Below, piece by piece: positions 1-7,524 of a DNA stretch of 64,000 nt (position 1 is its first letter; each line of letters opens with the position of its first letter). The position numbers and the translations under genes are program-made. The notes beneath the pieces are model-generated. The model ran no database searches and had not been told where the DNA came from. It worked only from the letters and a program-made list of their open reading frames with translations. Source of the DNA: Hyphomicrobiales bacterium (lineage in GTDB: Bacteria > Pseudomonadota > Alphaproteobacteria > Rhizobiales > Rhizobiaceae); the NCBI GenBank assembly GCA_900465675.1, contig UBJR01000014.1:1-64000 (forward strand), read 5' to 3'.

Positions 1-866
1 TTGCGGTCGAGGCCGTATTGGCGGGCGCGGAACCAGCAGTCTTCGGCCGCACCCATCACACCCCAGGAAATGCCGTAGCGGGCGCGGTTGAGGCAGCCGA
101 AGGGGCCTTTGAGACCCGAGACGCCGGGCAGGATCGCGTCTTCGCTCACTTCGACGCTGTCCAGCACGATCTCGCCGGTGATCGAGGCGCGCAAAGACAG
201 CTTGCCGCCGATTTTTGGGGCTGAGAGGCCCTTCATGCCCTTTTCAAGCACGAAGCCGCGGATCTCATTGTTGTGGGCTTCGGATTTCGCCCAGACGACG
301 AAGACATCGGCGATCGGGGCGTTTGAGATCCACATCTTGGAGCCGCGCAGGCGATAACCGCCCTCGATCTTCTCGGCACGGGTCTTCATGCCACCCGGAT
401 CGGAGCCTGCATCCGGCTCGGTCAGACCGAAACAGCCGATCAGCTCGCCGGAAACGAGGCCCGGTAGATATTTCTTCTTCTGTGCGTCGGAGCCGTAGGC
501 ATAGATCGGGTAAATGACCAGCGAGGACTGGACGCTCATCATCGAGCGATAGCCGCTATCGATGCGCTCGATCTCGCGGGCGACGAGGCCGTAGGCGACG
601 TAGGAGGCGTTGGCAGCGCCATATTCTTCCGGCAGCGTGACGCCGAGCAGGCCGGTCTGGCCCATCAGCTTGAAGAGGCCCTTGTCGGTTTGCTCGTCGA
701 GATAGGCTTCCTGGACGCGGGGCAGCAGCTCGGCCTTGGCGAAGGCAGCCGCCGAGTCGCGGATCATCCGCTCGTCTTCGCTCAGTTGCTCGTCCAGCAG
801 GAATGGATCGTTCCAGGCAAATGCGCTCGACGATGGTTTGGAAACTGTGTTGGCAGAGTTTGACAA
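1..866 (-). CDS. gcdH: Glutaryl-CoA dehydrogenase, partial (C-terminal end outside window)
   Basis: This flavin-dependent acyl-CoA dehydrogenase would oxidise and decarboxylate glutaryl-CoA to crotonyl-CoA in lysine/tryptophan degradation. The frame is open to the window edge, so only about 288 N-terminal residues are seen. They contain the acyl-CoA dehydrogenase N-terminal helical domain (LSEDERMIRDSAAAFA near residue 30), the GLLGVTLPEEYG segment, the flavin-region motif CFGLTEPDAGSD, and MWISNAPIADVFVVWAK of the middle beta domain. The start chosen is a TTG at 866-864: an in-frame stop lies only eight codons upstream, no ATG precedes the conserved region, and GAGG sits five bases before it. 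A LysR regulator is divergently transcribed 101 bp away, a common arrangement for gcdH. The family is clear; glutaryl rather than another acyl substrate is inferred from resemblance to rhizobial GcdH. Confidence 0.85.
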   Translation of the reverse strand, partial: MSNSANTVSKPSSSAFAWNDPFLLDEQLSEDERMIRDSAAAFAKAELLPRVQEAYLDEQTDKGLFKLMGQTGLLGVTLPEEYGAANASYVAYGLVAREIERIDSGYRSMMSVQSSLVIYPIYAYGSDAQKKKYLPGLVSGELIGCFGLTEPDAGSDPGGMKTRAEKIEGGYRLRGSKMWISNAPIADVFVVWAKSEAHNNEIRGFVLEKGMKGLSAPKIGGKLSLRASITGEIVLDSVEVSEDAILPGVSGLKGPFGCLNRARYGISWGVMGAAEDCWFRARQYGLDR

Positions 867-967
867 GCGATCCTCACGGCAAAGACATAGGTTTTATCGG
901 GAATTATGCGTCTATCGATTGCCTGATGTCTATGGAAACTGTATTTGCGAATGAGTTGATGTATGCC

Positions 968-1903
968 ATGCATAGGTTGCAGATGCGCCAGAGACGATTT
1001 CTTCCTCATATCAGCCATCTCTCGGCCTTCGAGGCAGTCCTGCGCAATGGCTCCACGGCGGCGGCTGCGCGCGAGCTCAACCTGACGCAAAGCACGGTCA
1101 GCCGGCTGATCCAGACGCTGGAACAGCAGCTCGGCCGCCCGCTTTTCGACAGGTACAGGCAGCGGCTGGTGCCGACCGAGGCGGCGCAGGCCTATGGCCG
1201 CGATATCAGCCGGGCACTCGATCTCATCCAGCGCGGCAGCATGGAATTCTCTGCCAATCCCGGCGGCGGCACGCTCGCCCTCGCCATCCTACCCGCCTTC
1301 GGCACACGATGGCTGGCGCCGCGGCTCGGAGATTTCCTCAAGGACCATCCCGGGATCAATGTCAGCCTGGCGACCCGCCTGAAGCGCTTCAATTTCGCGG
1401 CCGAAGGGTTCGACGCGGCAATCCATTTCGGCGCTGCCGATTGGCGCGATGCCGATCATCTCGAGCTCTTCGAGGAGCGCCTGACGGCCTGCATCTCACC
1501 GGCGCTGCTGAGAGAAAAGCCTGTCGACGATGCGGGCGACGTGCTGGACCTGCCGCTGCTGCAGCTCGAAACGCGGACGAAGGCCTGGGCAATCTGGTTC
1601 GAAGCCCAGGGGATCAAACCGAAAAACGTCACCGGCATGCTTTTCGATCAGTTCGCGACGATGACCCAGGCTGCGATCGCCGGACTGGGCGTGGCGCTGC
1701 TGCCCGACTATCTGGCTAGGGATGAAATCCAGCAGGGGCGGCTTCTTTCGCTGCTGAAACCGTCGGTAACCGGCAGCGGAACCTACTGGCTCGCCTGGCC
1801 GCAATCGCGCGCAAACTATCCGCCACTCGTCTCTTTTCGCAGCTGGCTGCAAAAGCTGGTGGCGGAGAGCCCATGGAGTATGGAGGCAGGCAGCGATCAA
1901 TAG
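968..1903 (+). CDS. LysR-family regulator (GcvA-like), probable regulator of gcdH
   Basis: DNA-binding transcription factor of about 311 residues. The N-terminal winged helix includes LSAFEAVLRNGSTAAAARELNLTQ, the recognition stretch STVSRLIQTLEQQLGRPLF and the usual RLVPTEAA ending. A LysR-type effector domain follows (LALAILPAFGTRWLAPRL onward). ATGs at 959, 968 and 983 are all possible; none has a strong Shine-Dalgarno, and the conserved HTH begins just after the last. It is divergent from the glutaryl-CoA dehydrogenase gene, so it most likely controls that gene in response to a glutarate-pathway intermediate; this is inferred from position only. Confidence 0.8.
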   Translation: MHRLQMRQRRFLPHISHLSAFEAVLRNGSTAAAARELNLTQSTVSRLIQTLEQQLGRPLFDRYRQRLVPTEAAQAYGRDISRALDLIQRGSMEFSANPGGGTLALAILPAFGTRWLAPRLGDFLKDHPGINVSLATRLKRFNFAAEGFDAAIHFGAADWRDADHLELFEERLTACISPALLREKPVDDAGDVLDLPLLQLETRTKAWAIWFEAQGIKPKNVTGMLFDQFATMTQAAIAGLGVALLPDYLARDEIQQGRLLSLLKPSVTGSGTYWLAWPQSRANYPPLVSFRSWLQKLVAESPWSMEAGSDQ

Positions 1904-1914
1904 GCCGCTGCTGT

Positions 1915-2685
1915 TCAGCCGCCAAGCGAGTCGATTGCTGCCGTGACGCCGTCGCGGCCGGGTTTTACGGGCCGGTACTCCATTCCCACGACACCCTCAT
2001 AGCCTTTCGCGTAGAGCCAATCGAGTCGATGCCTGAGGTCGATCGTTCCTGTGCCGGGATCGTTGCGGCCGGGGTGGTCGGCAATGTGGAGGTGGACGAC
2101 GCGGGAGACCCGCCCGCCGATGACATCTTCGGTTTTCTCGTCCATCACTGCGGAATGGTAGATATCGTAGACGATGCCAATCTCCGGCCGATCGACGTCA
2201 TCGACGATATCGAGCGCTTCCGTCGTCGAGCTTAGGAAATAGCCGATATGGTCGATGCGCGTGTTGAGGGGCTCGACGCCAAGGCGGACGCCGGTGCCTT
2301 TCAGGATATCGGCGGCGGCGCGCAATGTTTCTGTCAGCGCGGCACGCTGCTCGTCGCGCGATAATCCGGGCAGGTCGTCTCCGGCTTGCGCGATCAGTAC
2401 CGGGGCGCCGAGCCGCTTTGCGACCGCGACGGACTGCTTCAGGCCTTCGAGCCAAACTTCGCGATTGGCGATGTCTGTCAGTGGGATCATCGGTTCGGCA
2501 ACGAGGCTCGAAACCTTGAGGCCAGTGCTCTTCAGCGTGCGCTCGATGGCGTCGAGATCCTTGTCGGTCCAGCGCCAGAATTCGATGAAATGCAGACCGG
2601 CCTCTGCGGCGCTATCGATGCGGCTTGAGAATTCGTCGCCCGGTTCGGCAAACAGCCATTCGATGCAGGCTGAGTAGTTTCGCAT
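1915..2685 (-). CDS. Hydroxypyruvate isomerase-like sugar phosphate isomerase/epimerase (TIM barrel)
   Basis: A 256-residue AP-endonuclease-2-type TIM barrel. The start MRNYSACIEWLFAEPG, the LGVEPLNTRIDHIGYFL strand with a metal-ligand Glu, the YDIYHSAVMDE segment and the VHLHIADHPGR strand are typical of hydroxypyruvate isomerase (Hyi) relatives, whose fold uses Glu/Asp/His ligands for a divalent metal. Its role could be glyoxylate/hydroxypyruvate metabolism or isomerisation of a keto-sugar; the substrate cannot be fixed from sequence. The ATG at 2685 is preceded by GGGAGG at a good distance. It ends 11 bp from the convergent LysR gene and seems to be a single-gene transcript. Confidence 0.7.
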   Translation of the reverse strand: MRNYSACIEWLFAEPGDEFSSRIDSAAEAGLHFIEFWRWTDKDLDAIERTLKSTGLKVSSLVAEPMIPLTDIANREVWLEGLKQSVAVAKRLGAPVLIAQAGDDLPGLSRDEQRAALTETLRAAADILKGTGVRLGVEPLNTRIDHIGYFLSSTTEALDIVDDVDRPEIGIVYDIYHSAVMDEKTEDVIGGRVSRVVHLHIADHPGRNDPGTGTIDLRHRLDWLYAKGYEGVVGMEYRPVKPGRDGVTAAIDSLGG

Positions 2686-2803
2686 GCGGCATCCTCCCTG
2701 ATTCTATCCAAGGCATGCGGGAAATGCATCGGCTCGGCAAGGCCATGATCGCCGCGATCCGGCAGCAACGCTCCGCAGAGCTATAATTTTTGTTCGGTGT
2801 CCG

Positions 2804-2829
2804 GGAACTGCAGCGGCGTTTCGCACGTT
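2804..2829 (+). promoter_or_regulatory. Candidate EcfG/RpoE2-type general stress promoter
   Basis: GGAAC at 2804-2808 and CGTT at 2826-2829 are separated by exactly 17 bases. This matches the alphaproteobacterial EcfG consensus GGAAC-N16/17-CGTT. It lies just upstream of the phospholipase D-like gene, with transcription expected to begin about 2836, which favours the ATG at 2868 or 2871 over the GTG at 2850. Confidence 0.65.
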
Positions 2830-2867
2830 GAGGCACGCATCGAAAAAGCGTGGGGCACCGGCACAGG

Positions 2868-4406
2868 ATGATGGATTTTCAAGCGGCCGGCGATAGCCGC
2901 AAGACGGCAAATGCAATCGATCTGATAGCCGGAGCGGCCCGGCGCACGATGAAGGCCGCGGTGACGGCCATGCCGGGTGGCATCATTCGCACTGGCCGCA
3001 ATGCCTGGCGCGCCGGGAAAGCCGACAAAGTGGCGTTTCTGGTGGATGGATCCGCCTATTTCTCGGCACTTAATCAGGCACTCAGGAAAGCCCGCCGGAC
3101 GATCTGGATCGTCGGCTGGGATTTCAATCCCGATATCCGTCTCCGGCCAAAGCAGAGTTCCGAAACGCTCGGCGAATTGCTGCTGTCGCTTGCCGATGAG
3201 CATCCGGGATTGCAAATCCGGATTCTGGTCTGGGGTATGGGGCCGATCTATTCGGGAAAGTCGTTGCGGCTCTTTCGCGAGAGCGGGTTCTCGTCTCATC
3301 CGCAGATCACCATGCGTTTCGATCTGCGCCATCCGCTGCGCGGTTGTCATCACCAGAAACTGGTTTCGATCGACGACAGCCTGGGTTTCCTGGGCGGCAT
3401 CGACCTCACGGCACGGCGCTGGGACGAGCCGGATCACCGGATCGGCAATCCGCTGCGCAAGGCGCCTGACGGCACGCCCTATGAACCGGTTCATGACATG
3501 CAGTCGATGGTTTCAGGTGAGGCCGCAGGCCTGATCGGCGATGTCGCCCGCCGCAGGTGGCGGAAGGCGACCGGCGAGCGGATAGAGCCCGCCGCTGCCA
3601 GCGATACCGAATGGCCGTTGGCTGTCCCGGCAGAAATGACCAATGCGACGGCCGCGATCGCGTTGACAGAACCCGGACTGATCGGCAAGCGCGGCCATTA
3701 CGAAGCTTTCCGGCTGACGCGGGATGCGATCCGGGCGGCGCGCAAGCATATCTATATCGAAACCCAATATCTGGCCTCTTTCGGTGTGGCGCGCGAGATC
3801 GCCAAGCGGCTGAAGGAGATCGAAGGTCCTGAAATCGCGGTTCTCGTTACCCGCAGCTCGCACGGCTTCATCGAGAAACTGACGATGGGCAACAATCGCG
3901 ATCGCCTGATCCGCCGGCTAAAGCGGATCGACCGTTATGATCGGCTGCGTGTCATGTATGCCGTGGTGCCTGACGAGAAGGGCGGCGAGCAGGAAATTGT
4001 CATCCACTCCAAGCTGATGATCGTCGATGATGCATTTATCCGCATCGGCTCGTCGAACCTGAACAACCGCTCCGAGGGCTTGGATACGGAATGCGATCTG
4101 GCGATCGAGGCGGAGACTGATGGTCACCGCCAGGCGATCACCGCGCTTCGCCACCGGCTGATGGCTGAGCATCTCGATGCGCAGCCCGAAGAGGTGCAGC
4201 GGATGGAGAGTGAAAAGCGATCGGTGCTAGATACTATAAAGGCGCTGAACCGCGGCCCACGCGGGTTGCGCGAATTCGCCGTCGATATCGCCCATGGCGG
4301 AACGAGCCCGCTGCCGGGGACAGGGATCGTCGATCCGCGCAGGCCGTACTGGCCGTTACAGCGGTTGCGCCTGCGCGTCGGCCGTCTGGTCAGCGTGTTT
4401 TTCTGA
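2868..4406 (+). CDS. clsB: Phospholipase D-family protein, cardiolipin synthase B-like
   Basis: A 512-residue protein with two HKD catalytic motifs (HxKxxxxD): HQKLVSID with H162, K164 and D169, and HSKLMIVD with H380, K382 and D387, followed by the usual GSSNLNNRS segment. This bipartite PLD layout is that of cardiolipin synthases and bacterial phospholipases D that transfer phosphatidyl groups at the membrane. There is no obvious N-terminal transmembrane pair, as in ClsB rather than ClsA. The neighbouring YbhN and YbhP families are the companions of clsB in E. coli, which supports the assignment. The start is uncertain (GTG 2850, ATG 2868, ATG 2871). The last 51 bp overlap the convergent ybhN-like gene. 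An EcfG-like promoter precedes it. Confidence 0.75.
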   Translation: MMDFQAAGDSRKTANAIDLIAGAARRTMKAAVTAMPGGIIRTGRNAWRAGKADKVAFLVDGSAYFSALNQALRKARRTIWIVGWDFNPDIRLRPKQSSETLGELLLSLADEHPGLQIRILVWGMGPIYSGKSLRLFRESGFSSHPQITMRFDLRHPLRGCHHQKLVSIDDSLGFLGGIDLTARRWDEPDHRIGNPLRKAPDGTPYEPVHDMQSMVSGEAAGLIGDVARRRWRKATGERIEPAAASDTEWPLAVPAEMTNATAAIALTEPGLIGKRGHYEAFRLTRDAIRAARKHIYIETQYLASFGVAREIAKRLKEIEGPEIAVLVTRSSHGFIEKLTMGNNRDRLIRRLKRIDRYDRLRVMYAVVPDEKGGEQEIVIHSKLMIVDDAFIRIGSSNLNNRSEGLDTECDLAIEAETDGHRQAITALRHRLMAEHLDAQPEEVQRMESEKRSVLDTIKALNRGPRGLREFAVDIAHGGTSPLPGTGIVDPRRPYWPLQRLRLRVGRLVSVFF

Positions 4407-5327
4407 GTTTGCCGTTTTCCGCTTGCGGATGACGATTTCGCTGATGGCGAAGACCGGCAGGCCGATCAGCAGGGGCAGAATGAAATAGATCACCCTGAAG
4501 GCCACCAGCGCGCCGATCGATGCGTCGCCCGGAAGAACGTGGCTGACGGTTGCCTCCAGCACGCCCAGCCCGCCCGGAACATGGGTGAGGAGGATGGCGA
4601 TATTGGCGAGCACGAAGGCGGTTGCCGTCTGCACGAAGCTGGCTTCGCCCTGCGCCGCCAGCATCTGATGCAGACAGGCGGAAACGCAGATGAAGTTCAG
4701 CGTTCCGATCACCACCTGCCCGGCGGCCAGCTTAACCTCCGGCATCTGGAACTGCCATTTCCACAATTTGAGCGGCGCGCGAACGGTGGCAGCCAGAAGA
4801 ACGTAGACCGCGGGAATGCCCAAGCACGCGAGGCCGAGAAAGAACAAGCTGGACGAACTGAGGTGCAACAGATTGGCTGCATCGCCGGGATTGACGAGAA
4901 GCGCGATACCGGCGAGGGCCGAGAGGCCGATGCCGACGGTGACGCCGCAGAAGAGGATCACCTTGGCGACTTCCTCGGTGTTTAGTCCCCAGCGGGCGTA
5001 GTAGCGGTAACGGACGGCGCCGCTGCTCAGGGCGGCGATGCCGAGATTGTGGCCGATTGAAAGGCCGGTAAAGGAGGCGATCGCCGCCTTCGGGTAGCTC
5101 AGCGGTTTGCCGGCATAGCGCAGGCCCATCCAGTCGAAGCCGGTAAGGCAGAGATAGGAGAGTGCCGCAAAGCCCGTCCCGGCGGCGAGTCTGGACACTG
5201 GGATCGCCGCGATCGACTGCATCACCTCGTCTAGCGAGTAGCGGCTGAAGACCTTGTAGAGAAGATAGGCGGCCAGCAGCAGGCCGAGAATGAGGGTGAC
5301 ATTGATGATGAGGCGTTTGCCCGGCAT
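4356..5327 (-). CDS. YbhN-like lysylphosphatidylglycerol synthase transmembrane-domain protein (UPF0104)
   Basis: A 323-residue inner-membrane protein with about eight hydrophobic segments, beginning ILGLLLAAYLLY near residue 12. It carries the conserved GLSIGHNLG and THVPGGLGVLEA motifs of the UPF0104 / MprF-N-like family. It lacks the soluble lysyltransferase domain of MprF, so it is not an aminoacyl-PG synthase; the family is linked to lipid handling or flipping. It overlaps the clsB-like gene tail-to-tail by 51 bp. It is transcribed away from the YbhP-like gene, from a region holding an EcfG-like promoter on this strand. The C-terminus is hydrophilic and rich in Ala, Lys and Gln. Confidence 0.75.
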   Translation of the reverse strand: MPGKRLIINVTLILGLLLAAYLLYKVFSRYSLDEVMQSIAAIPVSRLAAGTGFAALSYLCLTGFDWMGLRYAGKPLSYPKAAIASFTGLSIGHNLGIAALSSGAVRYRYYARWGLNTEEVAKVILFCGVTVGIGLSALAGIALLVNPGDAANLLHLSSSSLFFLGLACLGIPAVYVLLAATVRAPLKLWKWQFQMPEVKLAAGQVVIGTLNFICVSACLHQMLAAQGEASFVQTATAFVLANIAILLTHVPGGLGVLEATVSHVLPGDASIGALVAFRVIYFILPLLIGLPVFAISEIVIRKRKTANSEKHADQTADAQAQPL

Positions 5328-5364
5328 GAGTTTTCCGTCTTGCGTTGCAGTTTCCAGTTTATGG

Positions 5365-5390
5365 AACGAAACAAGCGGAATGCGGGTTCC
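5365..5390 (-). promoter_or_regulatory. Candidate EcfG/RpoE2-type promoter for the ybhN-like gene
   Basis: On the minus strand GGAAC (5390-5386) and CGTT (5368-5365) are 17 bases apart, a full consensus match. It lies 38 bp upstream of the ybhN-like ATG. Read on the plus strand the same DNA gives GGAAC-N17-GGTT (5363-5388), a one-mismatch match pointing towards the ybhP-like gene, so the element may fire both ways. Confidence 0.6.
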
Positions 5391-5396
5391 CCCAGC

Positions 5397-6197
5397 ATGA
5401 GCACATTCTCTGGTATTTCACCTCTGCAGGGCGGCCGATCGATCAGGATCCTGACCTACAACGTGCATAGCTGCGTCGGTATCGACCGGCGGATCGATCC
5501 GCACAGGGTTGCCGATGTCATCGCCCAGTCGGGCGCCGATATCATTGCGCTGCAGGAGCTGGACGTTGGCCGCAAGCGGACGGGAGGCGTCGATCAGGCG
5601 CATCTCATCGCGGGCCTTTTGAAGATGGAGTCGCATTTCCATCCGGCTTTGCATGTCGAGGAGGAGAAGTATGGTGACGCCATCCTGACGGCGCTACCGA
5701 CCAGGCTGATGCGGGCAGGGCCGTTGCCTTCGGTCGGCGAGACCCGCGGGGCGATCTGGGTGCAGGTCGATGTCAACGGCCTGACGCTCAACGTTCTCAA
5801 CACGCATCTTGGCCTGCGGGGCGTGGACAGGGCACGGCAGGTAGCGGCGTTGCTCGGCAGCGACTGGATCGGGTCGTCGGCATTTCAGGCTGCGCCGTCG
5901 ATCATCTGCGGTGATCTCAACGCCATTCCGCTATCGCCCGCATACCGGACGCTTGCCCGGCAGTTTCGAGACGCCCAGCTTCTGGCCGGTGGTAAGCCGC
6001 GGCCGACCTATCCGTCGCGACTTCCGGTGCTGCGGATCGACCATGTCTTCGTCTCGGAAGGACTTGGTGTCAGGCGGGTGACGGCGATCGCCGATCCGCT
6101 GGCACGCCGCGCGTCCGATCATCTGCCGCTGCTTGCGGAGATCGAGCCGTCGGCAGCGCTTACAAGGGCGGAAACACGATCTGTGGCGTCTGGATGA
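5397..6197 (+). CDS. Endonuclease/exonuclease/phosphatase-family protein, YbhP-like
   Basis: A 266-residue metal-dependent phosphodiesterase of the DNase I / sphingomyelinase fold. Visible motifs are TYNVHSCVG (Asn metal ligand), IIALQELD (catalytic Glu), NTHLGL, CGDLNAIP (Asp/Asn pair), RIDHVF and the terminal ASDHLPL His. No signal peptide is evident. The ATG at 5397 is chosen because the candidate promoter for the divergent gene occupies 5365-5390; an ATG at 5361 and a TTG at 5340 are in frame and cannot be excluded. E. coli YbhP sits beside clsB and ybhN, so a lipid headgroup role is plausible but unproven. Confidence 0.75.
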   Translation: MSTFSGISPLQGGRSIRILTYNVHSCVGIDRRIDPHRVADVIAQSGADIIALQELDVGRKRTGGVDQAHLIAGLLKMESHFHPALHVEEEKYGDAILTALPTRLMRAGPLPSVGETRGAIWVQVDVNGLTLNVLNTHLGLRGVDRARQVAALLGSDWIGSSAFQAAPSIICGDLNAIPLSPAYRTLARQFRDAQLLAGGKPRPTYPSRLPVLRIDHVFVSEGLGVRRVTAIADPLARRASDHLPLLAEIEPSAALTRAETRSVASG

Positions 6198-7203
6198 GCT
6201 GGCGGTTGCCTGCTGCTTCCGGGTCGTTGATGCGCTCGATCAGCATCCGGCCGAGCAATTCTCCGGCGGCAACGAGGTCTTCGTAAATCGTCTCGACCTT
6301 TGGCTGCAGCTGGGTCAGCAGGCGCGAATGCTCCTTGGCGACGATATCGTAGTCCTCGGCCAGTTGAAGCCCGGCGTCGCTCATGCCGGTGATCGTCGCA
6401 AGGGCCGACACCTCGCCAGGACAGATGAAGCCATCCGGGGCATCGGGGGCGGCAGCGCGCGTGCGGACATAATCGCGGATTGCGCTTGCCGGTGAATCGA
6501 GCGTGATTTCCTCGGAAATCTCATAGCTGGCGCCCGCCTCGCGCACGGCGGTCATGAAGCCGTGCAGCAGGTGCTGGTAGAATGTCAGCCGCCGTGGTGG
6601 CAGCAGGAGCGTCACCTTCTTGCGGCCCTTGGTGATCAGGCGGCGCGTCGCCTCATAGGCAAAGGCATAATTGTCGTAATCGACATAGGGATGCTGTGTC
6701 GAAAATTCGGTGCGGCCGTGGCTGACGAACGGAAAGCCGGTTTCGATCAGCATACGGACGCGGGCATCGAAGGGTTCGGTGCGGGTGAAGATGACGCCAT
6801 CGGCGAAGCTGTTGCGGACGATGTATTCGGCCGCCTCGAGCTCGGTGGTCGAGAGGAAGTTCGGCGCCACCACCAGATGGTAAGAGGTCTCTTTCAGAGC
6901 CTTGGCAATGCCGTACATGATCGAGGTGCCGAAGCCGACGACTTCCTGGTGCGAGTCGAGCAGTATGCTGATGACATTGGTGCGGCCGGTCTTCAGGCGC
7001 TGTGCTGCGCGATCCGGGAGATAGCCAATTTCGCGGGCGATCTTGTGCACCCGCTCGCGGGTTTCCAGCGAGATTTGCGGTGCGTCGCTGAGGGCGCGCG
7101 ACACCGTCGTCACAGCCAAACCGGTCAGGTTGGCGATCGTGCGCAGCGTCGGCTTGCCACGTCTCAGAAGATTGTCTTGGTTTTCGCCGCGGGGCGGCTT
7201 CAT
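6160..7203 (-). CDS. LacI-family transcriptional regulator of the adjacent sugar ABC operon
   Basis: About 347 residues: a LacI helix-turn-helix (TLRTIANLTGLAVTTVSRAL with hinge YLPDRAAQRLKTGRT) followed by a periplasmic-binding-like effector domain (ISILLDSHQEVVGFG onward). The ATG at 7203 places 18 residues before the HTH; a TTG at 7239 is also in frame and neither has a strong ribosome site. The gene overlaps the end of the convergent ybhP-like gene by 38 bp. It is divergent from a sugar ABC operon, and a perfect LacI-type palindrome lies between them, so auto- and cross-regulation by the imported sugar is the natural inference. Confidence 0.85.
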   Translation of the reverse strand: MKPPRGENQDNLLRRGKPTLRTIANLTGLAVTTVSRALSDAPQISLETRERVHKIAREIGYLPDRAAQRLKTGRTNVISILLDSHQEVVGFGTSIMYGIAKALKETSYHLVVAPNFLSTTELEAAEYIVRNSFADGVIFTRTEPFDARVRMLIETGFPFVSHGRTEFSTQHPYVDYDNYAFAYEATRRLITKGRKKVTLLLPPRRLTFYQHLLHGFMTAVREAGASYEISEEITLDSPASAIRDYVRTRAAAPDAPDGFICPGEVSALATITGMSDAGLQLAEDYDIVAKEHSRLLTQLQPKVETIYEDLVAAGELLGRMLIERINDPEAAGNRQLIQTPQIVFPPL

Positions 7204-7524
7204 CGGATCGGTCAACTTGGCCTTCCTGGGCTGCGGCAATCAACATAACGGGCAGATGCATTGCAAGCAATAAAGTTATGAAAACGTTTTAAATTTTTGC
7301 GATTTCAGCGCTACAATACGTATTGTATAGAAATTTCAGTAGCTTGAGTCATTAATAATCTTTTTTCTCGGAAGTCGAGAAAGACTTGACGCCGCGTAAT
7401 TTATATCGTTTTAAATTGTCAACCGCAGCCGGGAGGCGGCGGCATGTTTGCTCACTCGGCGAGTGGGAAGCATCAGGGTGGCGGAAAAGGCTTTCGCTGC
7501 CGACTTGCAAACGGGAGGAAGACT
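7204..7524. other. Divergent intergenic region, LacI gene / gts-like operon
   Basis: This AT-rich 321-bp gap holds no convincing gene. It contains the palindrome at 7279, a possible -35 (TTGACG, 7386-7391) with an AT-rich -10 area at about 7409, and a second operator-like half (ATCGTTTTAAAT, 7405-7416) over that -10. The Shine-Dalgarno GGGAGG precedes the ATG at 7525. Confidence 0.5.
7279..7292. promoter_or_regulatory. Candidate LacI-family operator
   Basis: TGAAAACGTTTTAA has a perfect 10-bp palindromic core with the central CG typical of LacI-family operators. It lies 76 bp upstream of the LacI regulator start and about 230 bp before the binding-protein gene. A partial copy of one half-site recurs near 7405. 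Confidence 0.6.
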
